Source of the DNA: Frateuria soli
Lineage (GTDB): Bacteria; Pseudomonadota; Gammaproteobacteria; Xanthomonadales; Rhodanobacteraceae
DNA: 64,000 nucleotides
NCBI RefSeq assembly: GCF_021117385.1
Contig: NZ_CP088252.1
Location: 124,001-188,000 of the forward strand
Direction of reading: 5' to 3'
The notes beneath the pieces are model-generated. The model was not told the origin of the DNA. It saw nothing but the letters and a program-made list of their open reading frames with translations, and did not search any database. Below, in pieces: positions 17,807 to 27,600 of the stretch (position 1 is the stretch's first letter; each line of letters starts with the position of its first letter). The translations under genes were made by a program, and so were the position numbers.

Positions 17807-17923
17807 TCAGTGGATGCCCATCACCAGCCCCAGCAGCAGGGCGCCCAGTGCCAGCACCACGCGCAGGGGTTCGAAGTGGCGCAGTTCGGCGTTCGGGTCG
17901 GGCTTGCCGGCGGTGTGGCTCAT
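17807..17923 (-). CDS. Membrane micropeptide ORF, 38 aa (first of a pair)
   Basis: A near-ideal ribosome site (AGGAGAGATGCC before ATG) starts a 38-codon frame. Residues 1-19 are polar (MSHTAGKPDPNAELRHFEP) and residues 20-36 form one hydrophobic span (LRVVLALGALLLGLVMG), giving a single-pass membrane micropeptide. It is divergent from the response regulator at 18095 with a 171-base gap and is followed immediately by a second small ORF. The family is not recognised. Confidence 0.55.
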   Translation of the reverse strand: MSHTAGKPDPNAELRHFEPLRVVLALGALLLGLVMGIH

Positions 17924-18094
17924 GGCATCTCTCCTGTGACCGGTCCATGGAACCGCCCGGCAAGGCGCACGCGGCGGCGCGGCCCGGGCGAAGCGCGGGC
18001 CGGATCGGGCAAAACGCGGGCGGGCGCGCCGCGCGCCTTGCGTCACGGCGATGCGCATAGCACGCTGCGCGCCACCACAGGGAGACTGATCGCC

Positions 18095-18784
18095 ATGGGC
18101 CGCAGCATCGCCATCGTCGAGGACGAACCGCTCATCCGCGCCAACTACGTCGAGGCGCTCACCCGTTTCGGCTACGACACGCGCGGCTACGGCTCCCGGC
18201 AGGAGGCGTCCATCGCTTTCGCGATGAAGCTGCCGGAGCTGGTGATCATCGACATCGGGCTGGGCGACGAGCCTGAAGGCGGCTTCGACCTGTGCCGCGA
18301 GTTGCGCGCGAAATCGGCCACCCTGCCGATCATCTTCCTCACCGCGCGCGACTCGGATTTCGACGTGATCTCCGGCCTGCGCCTGGGCGCCGACGACTAC
18401 CTGTCCAAGGACACCAGCCTGCATCAGCTCGCCGCGCGCATCGCGGCGCTGTTCCGGCGCATCGAGTCGCTGAAGGTGCCCGCTTCCAGCGAAACGGTGA
18501 TCGCGCACGGACCGCTCAAGCTCGAGTCCGAGCGCATGCGCATCACCTGGAACGATGTCGAGATCCCGCTCACCGTCACCGAGTTCTGGATGGTGCACAC
18601 GCTGGTGCGCTTCCCCGGCCACGTGAAGAACCGCGACCAGCTGATGCGCGAGGCCGAGCTGGTGGTGGACGACGCCACCATCACTTCCCACATCAAACGC
18701 ATCCGCAAGAAGTTCGTCGCGGTGGCGCCGGACTTCGACGCGATCGAGACCGTGCACGGCGTGGGTTACCGGTGGAAGCCGTGA
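18095..18784 (+). CDS. OmpR-family response regulator (dedicated-sortase-type)
   Basis: This is a 229-residue two-component regulator. The receiver domain (1-120) has the acidic pair EDE, phospho-acceptor Asp53 in LVIIDIG, the FLTARD Thr and the DDYLSKD Lys. The C-terminal winged helix (about 135-229) ends in VHGVGYRWKP. The LGDEPEGGFDLCRELR insert and the kinase partner style recall the regulator of the proteobacterial dedicated sortase system. ATG at 18095 follows AGGGAGA. The TGA overlaps the next GTG, so regulator, secreted protein and kinase form one operon. Confidence 0.88.
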   Translation: MGRSIAIVEDEPLIRANYVEALTRFGYDTRGYGSRQEASIAFAMKLPELVIIDIGLGDEPEGGFDLCRELRAKSATLPIIFLTARDSDFDVISGLRLGADDYLSKDTSLHQLAARIAALFRRIESLKVPASSETVIAHGPLKLESERMRITWNDVEIPLTVTEFWMVHTLVRFPGHVKNRDQLMREAELVVDDATITSHIKRIRKKFVAVAPDFDAIETVHGVGYRWKP

Positions 18785-19338
18785 GGCGCCTGCTCGGCAT
18801 CCTGCTGCTGGCGTTTGCCGGCACCGCCGTGGCCGGCGGCCCGCCGGGCGAGGCGATCGCGACAGGCAAGCCCGACGGCGGGATTCCCGGCTGGACCCTC
18901 CGCGCACCCACGCCCGCGGGCTGGACCGCCGATTGCTGCACCTACGCCCGCGCGATCGGTGTCAACGCGGTGATCTACCAGGGCGAATGGACCGGCGAGC
19001 CCTACCGCGTGATGGTGCTCAACGTGTGGCCGCGCAAGCTCGCCAGCCTGGATGCCGAGCTCGATGCCGACCGCAAGCGCTATCTGCGGCGCGACCCGGC
19101 CGCCCGGGTCGGGCGCTTTCCCGTGCGCCACCACGGCATGCCGTGCGAGGCGCTGGTGTTCCAGGGCAGCGACCAGGTCGACGATGCGGTGGTGTTCTGC
19201 GACCCGGGCAAGCGCTCCGGCATCCGCCTGAGCTGGTCGATGAGCTTCAAGGACGCCGATCCGCAGCGCGCCGCGCTGCTCGATGCCTTCATGCGCGTGG
19301 TGGTCGGCACCCGCTACCGGGCCGGGATGTCGCGCTAG
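18781..19338 (+). CDS. Secreted hypothetical protein between regulator and kinase
   Basis: The GTG start (GTGA) overlaps the response-regulator stop. The 185-residue product has a signal peptide (MRRLLGILLLAFAGTAVAGG) and a compact mature domain with three Cys (CC near 50 and two later ones, in MPCEALVF and FCDPGK). I do not recognise a family. Its place between regulator and kinase genes suggests a periplasmic accessory or ligand-sensing partner of the kinase, which also has a large periplasmic region. That role is inference. Confidence 0.72.
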   Translation: MRRLLGILLLAFAGTAVAGGPPGEAIATGKPDGGIPGWTLRAPTPAGWTADCCTYARAIGVNAVIYQGEWTGEPYRVMVLNVWPRKLASLDAELDADRKRYLRRDPAARVGRFPVRHHGMPCEALVFQGSDQVDDAVVFCDPGKRSGIRLSWSMSFKDADPQRAALLDAFMRVVVGTRYRAGMSR

Positions 19339-19366
19339 CCCGCGGCATCGGTCTAGGCTCATCGCG

Positions 19367-21391
19367 ATGAACCTGCGCCGCAAACTGCTGCTGGTCGCCC
19401 TGTGCACGCTGGCCCTGCCGGTAGCCGGCTGGCTGTACGTCAGGCAGATGGAAACCCTTCTGCGCGAGGGCCAGGCACAGGCGCTCACCGCTTCGGCGCG
19501 CGCGGTGGCGCGCAGCCTGGTGGCCACCGGCGCCGCGCTGCCGCAGCAGGCACAAGGCTGGTATGTCGAGCAGGCCAGCACGCCCATCACGATCGATGGC
19601 TATGGCGATGACTGGGCACCGCTCACGCCCTGGAGCCAGTCGCTCGGGGCGCGCGGCAGCGTGCTGCTCGCGGAGGACGCGGACGGGCTGTATCTCTACG
19701 TGCAGCAGCGCGGCACCCGGCGGGTCCGCGCCGACGCGGACGATCCCGGCGCGCTGCGCGCCGATCACCTGGTCCTCGAGCTGGCGCGCGGCGACACGCG
19801 CCTGCGCTACCTGCTGGCCAGTGCCGCGCCGGGCACCTTCATGGCACTGTTGCTCGATCCGCCGGTCGCCGACTGGCCCGACCGCCTGGTCGGCCAGTGG
19901 CAGGAGGACGGCGGCGGCTGGCGCCTCGAGCTGCGCCTTCCGCGCCCGCTGATCGTGGACCGGCTTGGCCTGGGCCTGTACGACGCCTCGGCGGGCGGCG
20001 ACCCGCTGGCGGTCGAGTCGCGCCCGCTGTGGCACTACTCGCCGACACTGGCGCAGGAACTGGCCCGGCTGGCACCGGAGGACACCCGTGCCCGCGTGCT
20101 GGCGCCGACCGGCTGGCTGCTGGCGCAGAGCGGGCGCCTGCAGGCAGGAGGTCCGCAGCCGGGCTGGTTCGCCGCACTGGTCTACCGCGCGCTGCTGGCC
20201 AATCCGGTCGAAGAGGCCGCGCCCTGGGCGCAGGACGCCCCGCGCCTGGAGCTGCCGGAGATCGCCCGCGCCCGCGCGGGTGAACCGGCCGCCGTCTGGC
20301 GCGATGGCGAAACCCGCGCCAGCGTCGTGCTGGCCACGGCGGTACCGATCGGTGCCCCCGGCCAGGTGCGCGGCGTGCTGCTGCTCGAGCAGGCCAGCAC
20401 CACCGTGCCGCTGCTGGCCAACCGCGCACTGCTCACGCTGCTGCTGACCAGTTTCGGCGTGCTGCTGGTGGCCGGCGGGATCCTGCTTCTGTTCGCCACC
20501 CGCCTGAGCCTGCGCCTGGGCCGCCTGCGCGATGCGGCCGAGCGCGCGCAACTGGCCGATGGACGTCTGGACGGCCTTTTTGCCCAGGGGCGATTTCCGC
20601 TCACCGCCGCCCCGGACGAGATCGGCGACCTGGCCCGCAGCTTCGAGCGCCTGTTCGAGGCGGTCGGCGGCTACACCGACTACCTGCGCACGCTGGCCTC
20701 CAAGCTCTCGCACGAACTCAATACGCCGCTGGCCATCGTCAAGAGTTCGCTGGACAACCTGGAACATGCGCTGGAAGCCCATGCGCCGTTGCCGCCCGAT
20801 GCACGGCCCTATCTGGAGCGCGCCCGCGACGGCGTGGCCCGCCTGGGCACGCTGGTGCGCGCGATGAGCGAGGCCAGCCGGATGGAGCGCGCGATCGCTG
20901 CCGCCGAAGCCGAGGACGTGGACCTGCGCGAAGTCGTGCGCGGCTGCGCCGAGGCCTATCGCCCGCTGATCGGTGCGCGCACGCTGGCCTGTGAACTGCC
21001 GCAAGCCCCGCTGCCGATGCACTGCGCCCCGGAACTGATTGCCCAGGCGCTGGACAAGCTGCTCGACAACGCGCTCTCGTTCACCCCGGCCGACGGCTGG
21101 CTGCGCCTGGCGCTCCGCGCCTGCGATGACGGCGCCGAGATCACCCTCGCCAACCAGGGCCCGCCGCTGCCGGCCGCCATGCAGGCGCGCCTGTTCGATT
21201 CGCTGGTCAGCCTGCGCGACAAGGCCACGCCGGGCGACGCGCCTCACCTCGGGCTCGGGCTTTACGTGGTGCGCCTGGTCGCCGAACGCCACGGCGGCCA
21301 CGCCAGCGCACGCAACCTGGAGGACGGCAGCGGGGTGGCCTTCACCCTGCGCCTGCGCAACATGCCGCGCCAGCGCCTGGGTGGCGGCTGA
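19367..21391 (+). CDS. Sensor histidine kinase with periplasmic CBM9/DOMON-like region
   Basis: A 674-residue kinase. One membrane span is at about 7-22 and the second at about 349-380, so some 325 residues face the periplasm. That region begins with a sandwich-like domain (TPITIDGYGDDWAPLTPW, then DGLYLYVQQRG) resembling the sensor part of the proteobacterial dedicated sortase kinases. After a HAMP segment come the H box SHELNTPLAIVKSS (His449), N box DNALSFTP and G box GLGLYVVRLVAERHGG. It follows the regulator and secreted gene closely. No sortase or LPXTG-like substrate is visible here. Confidence 0.88.
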   Translation: MNLRRKLLLVALCTLALPVAGWLYVRQMETLLREGQAQALTASARAVARSLVATGAALPQQAQGWYVEQASTPITIDGYGDDWAPLTPWSQSLGARGSVLLAEDADGLYLYVQQRGTRRVRADADDPGALRADHLVLELARGDTRLRYLLASAAPGTFMALLLDPPVADWPDRLVGQWQEDGGGWRLELRLPRPLIVDRLGLGLYDASAGGDPLAVESRPLWHYSPTLAQELARLAPEDTRARVLAPTGWLLAQSGRLQAGGPQPGWFAALVYRALLANPVEEAAPWAQDAPRLELPEIARARAGEPAAVWRDGETRASVVLATAVPIGAPGQVRGVLLLEQASTTVPLLANRALLTLLLTSFGVLLVAGGILLLFATRLSLRLGRLRDAAERAQLADGRLDGLFAQGRFPLTAAPDEIGDLARSFERLFEAVGGYTDYLRTLASKLSHELNTPLAIVKSSLDNLEHALEAHAPLPPDARPYLERARDGVARLGTLVRAMSEASRMERAIAAAEAEDVDLREVVRGCAEAYRPLIGARTLACELPQAPLPMHCAPELIAQALDKLLDNALSFTPADGWLRLALRACDDGAEITLANQGPPLPAAMQARLFDSLVSLRDKATPGDAPHLGLGLYVVRLVAERHGGHASARNLEDGSGVAFTLRLRNMPRQRLGGG

Positions 21392-21406
21392 CGGGCAGGC
21401 TCGCCG

Positions 21407-22354
21407 TCAGCGGCAATCGGCCGGCAGGTAGCGCGGCTCGATGTCCGGGCTCTCGCAGGTCCAGCTGATCACGCCGTCGCGGCCTTCGGCGATCAGTGCC
21501 AGTTGCCTGCCGCGCAGGGGAGCCGGTGCGTTACCGCCAAAGGTGGCCACCAGCGCCGCGCCTTCCTCGATGGCCTGGACCTCGACGCCCGCCAGGTTGG
21601 CGCTGGCGTAAGCGCCGGCCTCCTTGAGTCCTGCCTCGGCATTGTCCTGCGGCCAGGCGCGGTTGCGGCCGATCGCATCGAGCACCTGCTGCCTGAGCGG
21701 TTCGGTCTGCGCCAGCGCGCTCGTCACCTGCGCACGCATCACGCAGGACTGGTAGGCCGGCAGCGCCAGGGCGGCGACGATGAAGGCGAAAGGCACGGCC
21801 ATGACGAGCCAGAAAATGGCCTTGGGCGGATTCGGTCGGGTCTGGCCGGTCTGCTGCCAACGGGCCAGCCGGGTCAGCTGCCCCTGCAGATACAACGTAT
21901 TGAAGAAGAGCAGCGTGATGCCGCCGATCCGCATGGGAACCCGGTAACCGGCCATCACCCGGCGGACCGATCAGGCCATCGCGAAGTAGGCGCCCAGGTA
22001 AAACAACGCGTAGGCCGCTTTCAGCAGCCAGCCGAGCCGCTCCAGGGTGGTTGCCGGTGCGGCCTCGTCGGCCGGCGCGCCGGCCGCGGCCAGCAGGTAG
22101 CCGACGAAGTAGCAGGCGAGCGCCGCGCCCATCATGGCGATGGCGCGGCTGTCCGGATCGATCCTGCGCACCCAGTTGGCCTGGATGAACGACCAGACGA
22201 TGCCGAAGATGCCCAGGGTGACGACGCTGAGCAGGAATACCCGGCCCCAGTGCAGCGAGGGCGGCGTCTGCAGGGTGGCGCGATCGGCCGCCTCCCTGTG
22301 CCAGCGGCCTGCATCCCGGTCCATGAGGCCGGGCATCGTATCGGCACGTTCCAT
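21407..22354 (-). pseudogene. DUF4234-like membrane + pilin-like protein split by one in-frame TGA
   Basis: One 316-codon frame runs from the ATG at 22354 (after GGGGAACACG) to 21407, interrupted only by TGA at 21973-21971. The first part (127 codons) has spans GRVFLLSVVTLGIFGIVWSF and LACYFVGYLLAAAG. The second continues the same fold (MRIGGITLLFFNTLYLQGQLTRL), then a third span and a type IV pilin-like C-terminal domain ending DIEPRYLPADCR. Homologues as I know them run through the break without interruption. No ribosome site precedes the second half (ATG near 21955). Likely a recent nonsense mutation; readthrough is possible. Confidence 0.72.
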
Positions 22355-22473
22355 CGTGTTCCCCTTGTCCCTTGGCGCAGATCAAGCGCGCGCCTCGCGC
22401 CGCCGCAAGCGATGATGCCCGGCGGCGTATGGACTGCTATCGTGATGGGCCGCCATCAACGATTCCCGAACCC

Positions 22474-23949
22474 GTGATCTCCCGAGACCAATTCGACGCG
22501 CTGGCCGCCCAGGGCCACACGCGCATTCCGCTGGTGCGCGAGGTGTTCTCCGACCTCGACACGCCGCTGTCGGTGTACCTGAAACTCGCCGATGGCCCGT
22601 ACACCTTCCTGTTCGAATCGGTCGAGGGCGGCGCCACCTGGGGGCGCTATTCGATCATCGGCCTGCCGGCGAAGCGGGTGTACCGCCTGCGCGGTCACGA
22701 GCTGGAAGTGGAGGAAGCCGGCGAAGTCGTCGAGCGCCGCCACCTGGACGATCCGCTGGGCGAGATCGAGACGCTGCGCGCGCAGTACTCGGTGCCGCGC
22801 CTGCCCGAGCTGCCCGCGTTCACCGGCGGCCTGGTCGGCTACTTCGGTTTCGAGACGATCGGTTACATCGAGCCGCGCCTGGCGCAGTGGGACCGCCCCG
22901 ACGAGCTGGGCACGCCCGACGTGCTGCTGATGCTGGCCGAAGAGGTGGCCGTCTTCGACAACCTCAAGGGACGCCTTTACCTGATCGTGCACGCCGACCC
23001 GGCGCAGCCGCAGGCCTACGCCCAGGCGCAACGCCGCCTCGACGCGCTGGTCTACCGCCTCCGCCAGGGCGGCGCGGCTTATCCGCAGCTGACCCAGTCC
23101 ACCGCGGTGGACGAGGGCGACTTCAAGTCCTCCTTCACCCGGGCCGGATTCGAGGCGATGGTCGAAAAGGCCAAGGAATACATCCGTGCCGGCGACATCT
23201 TCCAGGTGGTGCCCTCGCAGCGCCTCAGCGTGGGCTTCAATGCGCGACCGGTGGACGTGTACCGGGCGCTGCGCGCGCTCAACCCCTCGCCCTACATGTA
23301 TTTCGTCGATCTCGGAAAGACGCAGATCGTCGGCTCCTCGCCGGAGATCCTGGCGCGCCTGAAGGACGGCAAGGTCCTGGTGCGGCCGCTGGCCGGCACG
23401 CGCAAGCGCGGCGCCACGGAAGAGGAAGACCGCGCGCTGGAAGCCGAACTGCTGGCCGACCCGAAGGAGCGCGCCGAGCACGTGATGCTGATCGACCTCG
23501 GGCGCAACGACATCGGCCGCATCAGCGAGACCGGCACGGTCCAGGTCAGCGAGTCGTTCGTGATCGAACGCTATTCGCACGTCATGCACATCGTCTCGCA
23601 GGTGCAGGGCAACGCCAGGCCGGGACTGTCCTACATGGACGTGCTCAAGGCGACTTTCCCGGCCGGTACGCTCTCGGGCGCCCCGAAGATCCGTGCGCTG
23701 GAGATCATCCAGGAGCTCGAACCGTACAAGCGCAACATCTACGCCGGCGCGATCGGCTGGATCGGCTGGTGGGGCGACGCGGACACGGCGATCGCCATCC
23801 GCACCGCGGTGATCCAGGATGGTCGCCTGCACGTGCAGGCCGGCGCCGGCATCGTGTACGACTCCGACCCGGCGGCCGAGTGGGACGAGACGATGAACAA
23901 GGGGCGTGCCCTGTTCCGCGCGGTGGCCCAGGCAGCGAAGGGGCTGTGA
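22474..23949 (+). CDS. trpE: Anthranilate synthase component I
   Basis: It converts chorismate and ammonia to anthranilate, the first step of tryptophan synthesis, with TrpG (encoded at 53071). The 491 residues include FLFESVEGG, where the feedback Trp site begins, and the chorismate-binding core PLAGTRKRGATEEEDRALEA, LIDLGRNDIGRI and TLSGAPKIRA. The GTG at 22474 gives the family N-terminus ISRDQFDALAAQGHTRIPL. TATCGT at 22438-22443 could be the -10. No leader peptide with clustered Trp codons was seen. The TGA overlaps the GTG of the next gene. Confidence 0.96.
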   Translation: MISRDQFDALAAQGHTRIPLVREVFSDLDTPLSVYLKLADGPYTFLFESVEGGATWGRYSIIGLPAKRVYRLRGHELEVEEAGEVVERRHLDDPLGEIETLRAQYSVPRLPELPAFTGGLVGYFGFETIGYIEPRLAQWDRPDELGTPDVLLMLAEEVAVFDNLKGRLYLIVHADPAQPQAYAQAQRRLDALVYRLRQGGAAYPQLTQSTAVDEGDFKSSFTRAGFEAMVEKAKEYIRAGDIFQVVPSQRLSVGFNARPVDVYRALRALNPSPYMYFVDLGKTQIVGSSPEILARLKDGKVLVRPLAGTRKRGATEEEDRALEAELLADPKERAEHVMLIDLGRNDIGRISETGTVQVSESFVIERYSHVMHIVSQVQGNARPGLSYMDVLKATFPAGTLSGAPKIRALEIIQELEPYKRNIYAGAIGWIGWWGDADTAIAIRTAVIQDGRLHVQAGAGIVYDSDPAAEWDETMNKGRALFRAVAQAAKGL

Positions 23950-24605
23950 GGCGCCTCGCGCTCGCACTGGCCGCCTGCGGCGCCACCGCGGTGGCCGCCG
24001 CGCCGTCCTGGCCGGATACCCCGCTTGCCCGCGTCGAAGCGCTGGCGTTGTTGCAGACGCTCAACGCCGACCTGCTCAGCCAGCCCAGCGCCACGCTGAC
24101 CCTGGAACGCTGGTGCGGCGCGCACCGCCTGGCCGCTTCACCCAGGGTGCTTGCGCTGCGCGATCGCGACGCGCACAAGCCGCTCCCGGACGATCTGCGC
24201 CGGGCACTGGGCATCGGCCCGCAGACGCCGGTGCGTTACCGCCGCGTGCGGCTTGCCTGTGGTGGGCGCGTGTTGTCCGAGGCCGACAACTGGTATCTGC
24301 CCGGGCGCCTCACCGCGGCGATGAATCGCCAGCTCGATGGCAGCGACACGCCGTTCGGCAAGGTCGTGCGCCCACTGCGCTTCAGCCGCCACACGCTCTC
24401 CGCGCGGCTGTTGTGGTCGCCGCTTCCCGACGGTTGGGAAATGCGCGGCGTGCCGGCCGCCGGTCCGCAGCCGCTCGCCCTGCCGCACCAGCTCCTGCAA
24501 CACCGGGCCGTGCTGGCAGATGCCCGGGGCCGGCCGTTCAGTGCGCTGGTGGAGACCTACACCGCACAGGTACTGGCGTTCCCGCCACCGGGGGCCCGCC
24601 CGTAG
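23946..24605 (+). CDS. Chorismate-lyase-like protein with signal peptide
   Basis: GTGA overlap with trpE indicates translational coupling. The 219-residue product begins with MRRLALALAACGATAVAAAP, a plausible signal peptide. The remainder resembles the UbiC/UTRA alpha-beta fold: VRYRRVRLACGGRVLSEADN, then PFGKVVRPLRFSRH, then HQLLQHRAVLADARGRPF and a final ALVETYTAQVL strand. UbiC proteins bind chorismate or pyruvoyl products, and TrpE uses chorismate, but export would remove this protein from the cytoplasm. The function is unknown. Confidence 0.62.
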   Translation: MRRLALALAACGATAVAAAPSWPDTPLARVEALALLQTLNADLLSQPSATLTLERWCGAHRLAASPRVLALRDRDAHKPLPDDLRRALGIGPQTPVRYRRVRLACGGRVLSEADNWYLPGRLTAAMNRQLDGSDTPFGKVVRPLRFSRHTLSARLLWSPLPDGWEMRGVPAAGPQPLALPHQLLQHRAVLADARGRPFSALVETYTAQVLAFPPPGARP

Positions 24606-24652
24606 CCGCGGCGTCGCGGGAACTGCGACGGCGCCCCGCTATCATCGCGGGC

Positions 24653-27600
24653 ATGGCTGCCTTCTCCTCCGACGACCTGACCCGCGGACTGTCCGTGATC
24701 CGCGCCAGCCGGCTGGAGGCACTGCTGGACCCGCTGGTGGCGCTGCTCGACGCGGCGCCGCCGGCCAGCGTGCTGGCGCCGCAGACGGTGATCGCCGCCC
24801 ACCCGGGCATGCGCCACTGGCTGGCCGGGGCGCTGGCGGGCAAGCGCGGCAGCGGCGGCATCGTCGCCAACCTGCGCATCACCTTGCCGAGCACCTGGCT
24901 GGACGAACTGGCGCTCGGCGTGCTGGGCAGTACCGCGGTGGCGCTTGCGCCCTATCGCCGCGACCGGCTGCGCTGGCGCATCCATGAACTGCTGCCGGGG
25001 ATCGACGATGCCCAGGTGCGCGCCTATCTCGGTAGCGGCGATGCGGCCCGGCGCCGCTACCAGCTGGCCGACCGGCTGGCGCGCCTCTTCACCCAGTACC
25101 TGACCTACCGGCCCGACTGGCTGCAGGCGTGGGAGCGCGGCCGCGACGACGTGCCCGAAGCCACCTTCATGGCGTCGTTGTGGCGCAAGCTGCATGCGGC
25201 CATCGGCACGCCACACCGCGGCGAACGGGTCGAGGCGCTGGTGCGCGAACTGGCGCGCCATCCCGAGAACCACGCCACGGTCGAACCGCTGCACATCTTC
25301 GGCATAAGCCACCTCGCGCCCGCGGAACTGGCCCTGCTGCGCGCGGTGGCTCGCGTGCGCCCGGTCGTGCTCTACGTGCCCGACCCCTGCCGCGAATACT
25401 GGGCCGGTCTGCGCGGCGAGCGCGCGCAGTTGCGCGAGCTGGCGCGCCGCATCGGTTTCAGCGAGGACTCCGAGCAGTTCTTCCAGCAGCTGGGCCACCC
25501 GCTGCTGGCCGGCTGGGGACGCATGGGCCAGCACTTCATGCTGAACCTGCAGGAGGTCGACGAGGCCATCCGCATGGACGTGCGCCACTGGCGGGACGAA
25601 CGGCCGGGGCACGCCGGAAGCCTGCTGCAGCGACTGCAGGAAAGCCTGCGCCAGCTCGATCCCGCGCGCGTCGAGCCGCTTGCGAACGGCTACGCCGCGG
25701 CCATGGCGGATCGCTCCCTGCGCGTGCACCTGTGCCACACGCGCCTGCGCGAGCTGGAAGTGCTGCGCGACGTGTTGCTGCACGAGCTCGCCGAACGGCC
25801 GGAACTCAAGCCTTCCGACATCGTCGTGATGGCGCCGGACATCCAGGCCTACGTGCCGCTGCTGCCGGTGGTGTTCGGCGAGCCCGGCCGCGTGCACGGC
25901 CCGCTGCCCTACCACCTGGCCGACGTGGCGGTGGCGCGCACGCATCCGCTGCTTGCGGCGTTCAGCCGTCTGCTCGATATCCCCGATGCCCGCCTGGGCG
26001 CGCCCGAGCTGCTCGACCTGCTCGAAGTGCCCGAGATCGCCCGCGCGCTGGGCCTGGCCGAGGACGACCGCGAAACGCTGACCCGCTGGCTGCGCCAGAG
26101 CCGTGTCGCCTGGGCGCTGGATGGCGAGCACCGCGCGCGCTTCGGCGTGCCCGCGATCGAAGAGACCACCTTCGCCTGGGGCGTGGACCGGCTGCTCGCC
26201 GGCTACGCGATGGGCAGCGACGCGGCGGGGCAGGGCGAAGCCTGGAATCTGCCCGACGGCGAGCTGTGGCCGGTCGAGGGCGTGCATGGTCCGCAGGCGC
26301 AGGTGCTCGGCGCGCTCGATCGCCTGCTGCTGGAACTGGCCGCGCTGCAGCGCGATGCGCTGCAGCCGCGCAGCGCATCGGCCTGGGCGGCGCGGCTGGA
26401 ACAGTCGCTCGACGCGCTGTTCCGCATCGACGCGCGCGACAGTCAGGCGGTCGAGGCGCTGTCGCTGTTGCGCCGCTTCATCCATGCCACCGCGGCGGAA
26501 ACCGCCGACTGCGGTCTCGATCCGATGCTCGATTTCGCGGTGGTCCGCGACGTGCTGCGCGAGCGGCTGGCCGCCGCGCCCGAGCGCCAGCGTTTCCTGC
26601 TCGGCGGCGTCACCTTCTGCGGCATGGTTCCGCAGCGCGCGATCCCGTTCGAGGTGGTCGCCGTGCTGGGGCTCAATGACGGCGAATTCCCGCGCAACCC
26701 GAACGACGCGGGCCTCGACCTGATGGCACGCCACCGCCGCCTGGGCGACCGCGACGTGCGCAGCGACGACCGCTACCTGTTCCTGGAAACGGTGATGGCC
26801 GCACGCGAGGTACTGCACTTTTCCTACCTCGCCGAAGGCGTGCGCGACGGCAAGCCGCGCAACCCGGCCGCCCCGCTGGCCGAGCTGATGCAGTTCCTCG
26901 ACGAGCAGGCCGGCCTGCGCACGCTCGAGGCCGACATCGACGAGCAACCGCTGCCGCCGGGCGCGGAGCGCGAGTTCCGCCGGCCGTGGCGCGTGCGCCA
27001 TCCGCTGCAGCCGTTCGACGCACGCTACTTCGACGGCAGCGATCCACGGCTGTGCTGCCACGACGAGGGCTTCGCCGCGATGCGCGCGAACGGCGAGGCG
27101 CCGCGGCCGTTCCTGGACGGCGCGCCGGCGCAGGAGGCCGAGCCCGATGCCGCAGCCATCCCGCTGCGCGAAGTGCAGGCCTGGTTCCGCGATCCCTCGC
27201 GCCAGGTGCTGGCCGGCCAGTTGCACGTGCGGCTGGATGCGCTGGAGGACGATCGCCTGCAGGGACGCGAGGCGCTGCAGGCGAGCGTATCGGCGCTGGA
27301 ACGTGTGCCGCAGCGGCTGTTCTTCGAGGCGGTCGCCAGCGGCCGCTTCGAACTGCCCGAACAGGCGCCGGCCTGGCTTCGCCTGGGCGGCCTGCTGCCG
27401 CCCGGGCGCGTCGGCCTGGATGCCTGGTCGACCGAACGCGCCAAGGTGCAGACCCTGCTCGCGCACGCAGCCGACCATCCGCTGTTCGCCGGTGCGCTGC
27501 CGCACCGCAAGCCGGTGCCATTGCTGGCGCCGGTGGCGGGCCTGGCGCTCGAAGGGACGCTCGAACGCGTGTGGAGTACCGGCGACGCGCGCTGGCAGCT

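Noticed and set aside
21956-21976. Selenocysteine insertion at the in-frame TGA
   Set aside because: The surrounding fold is a membrane span with no redox motif, and no selenoprotein-like hairpin is clear after the codon. Nonsense mutation is simpler.
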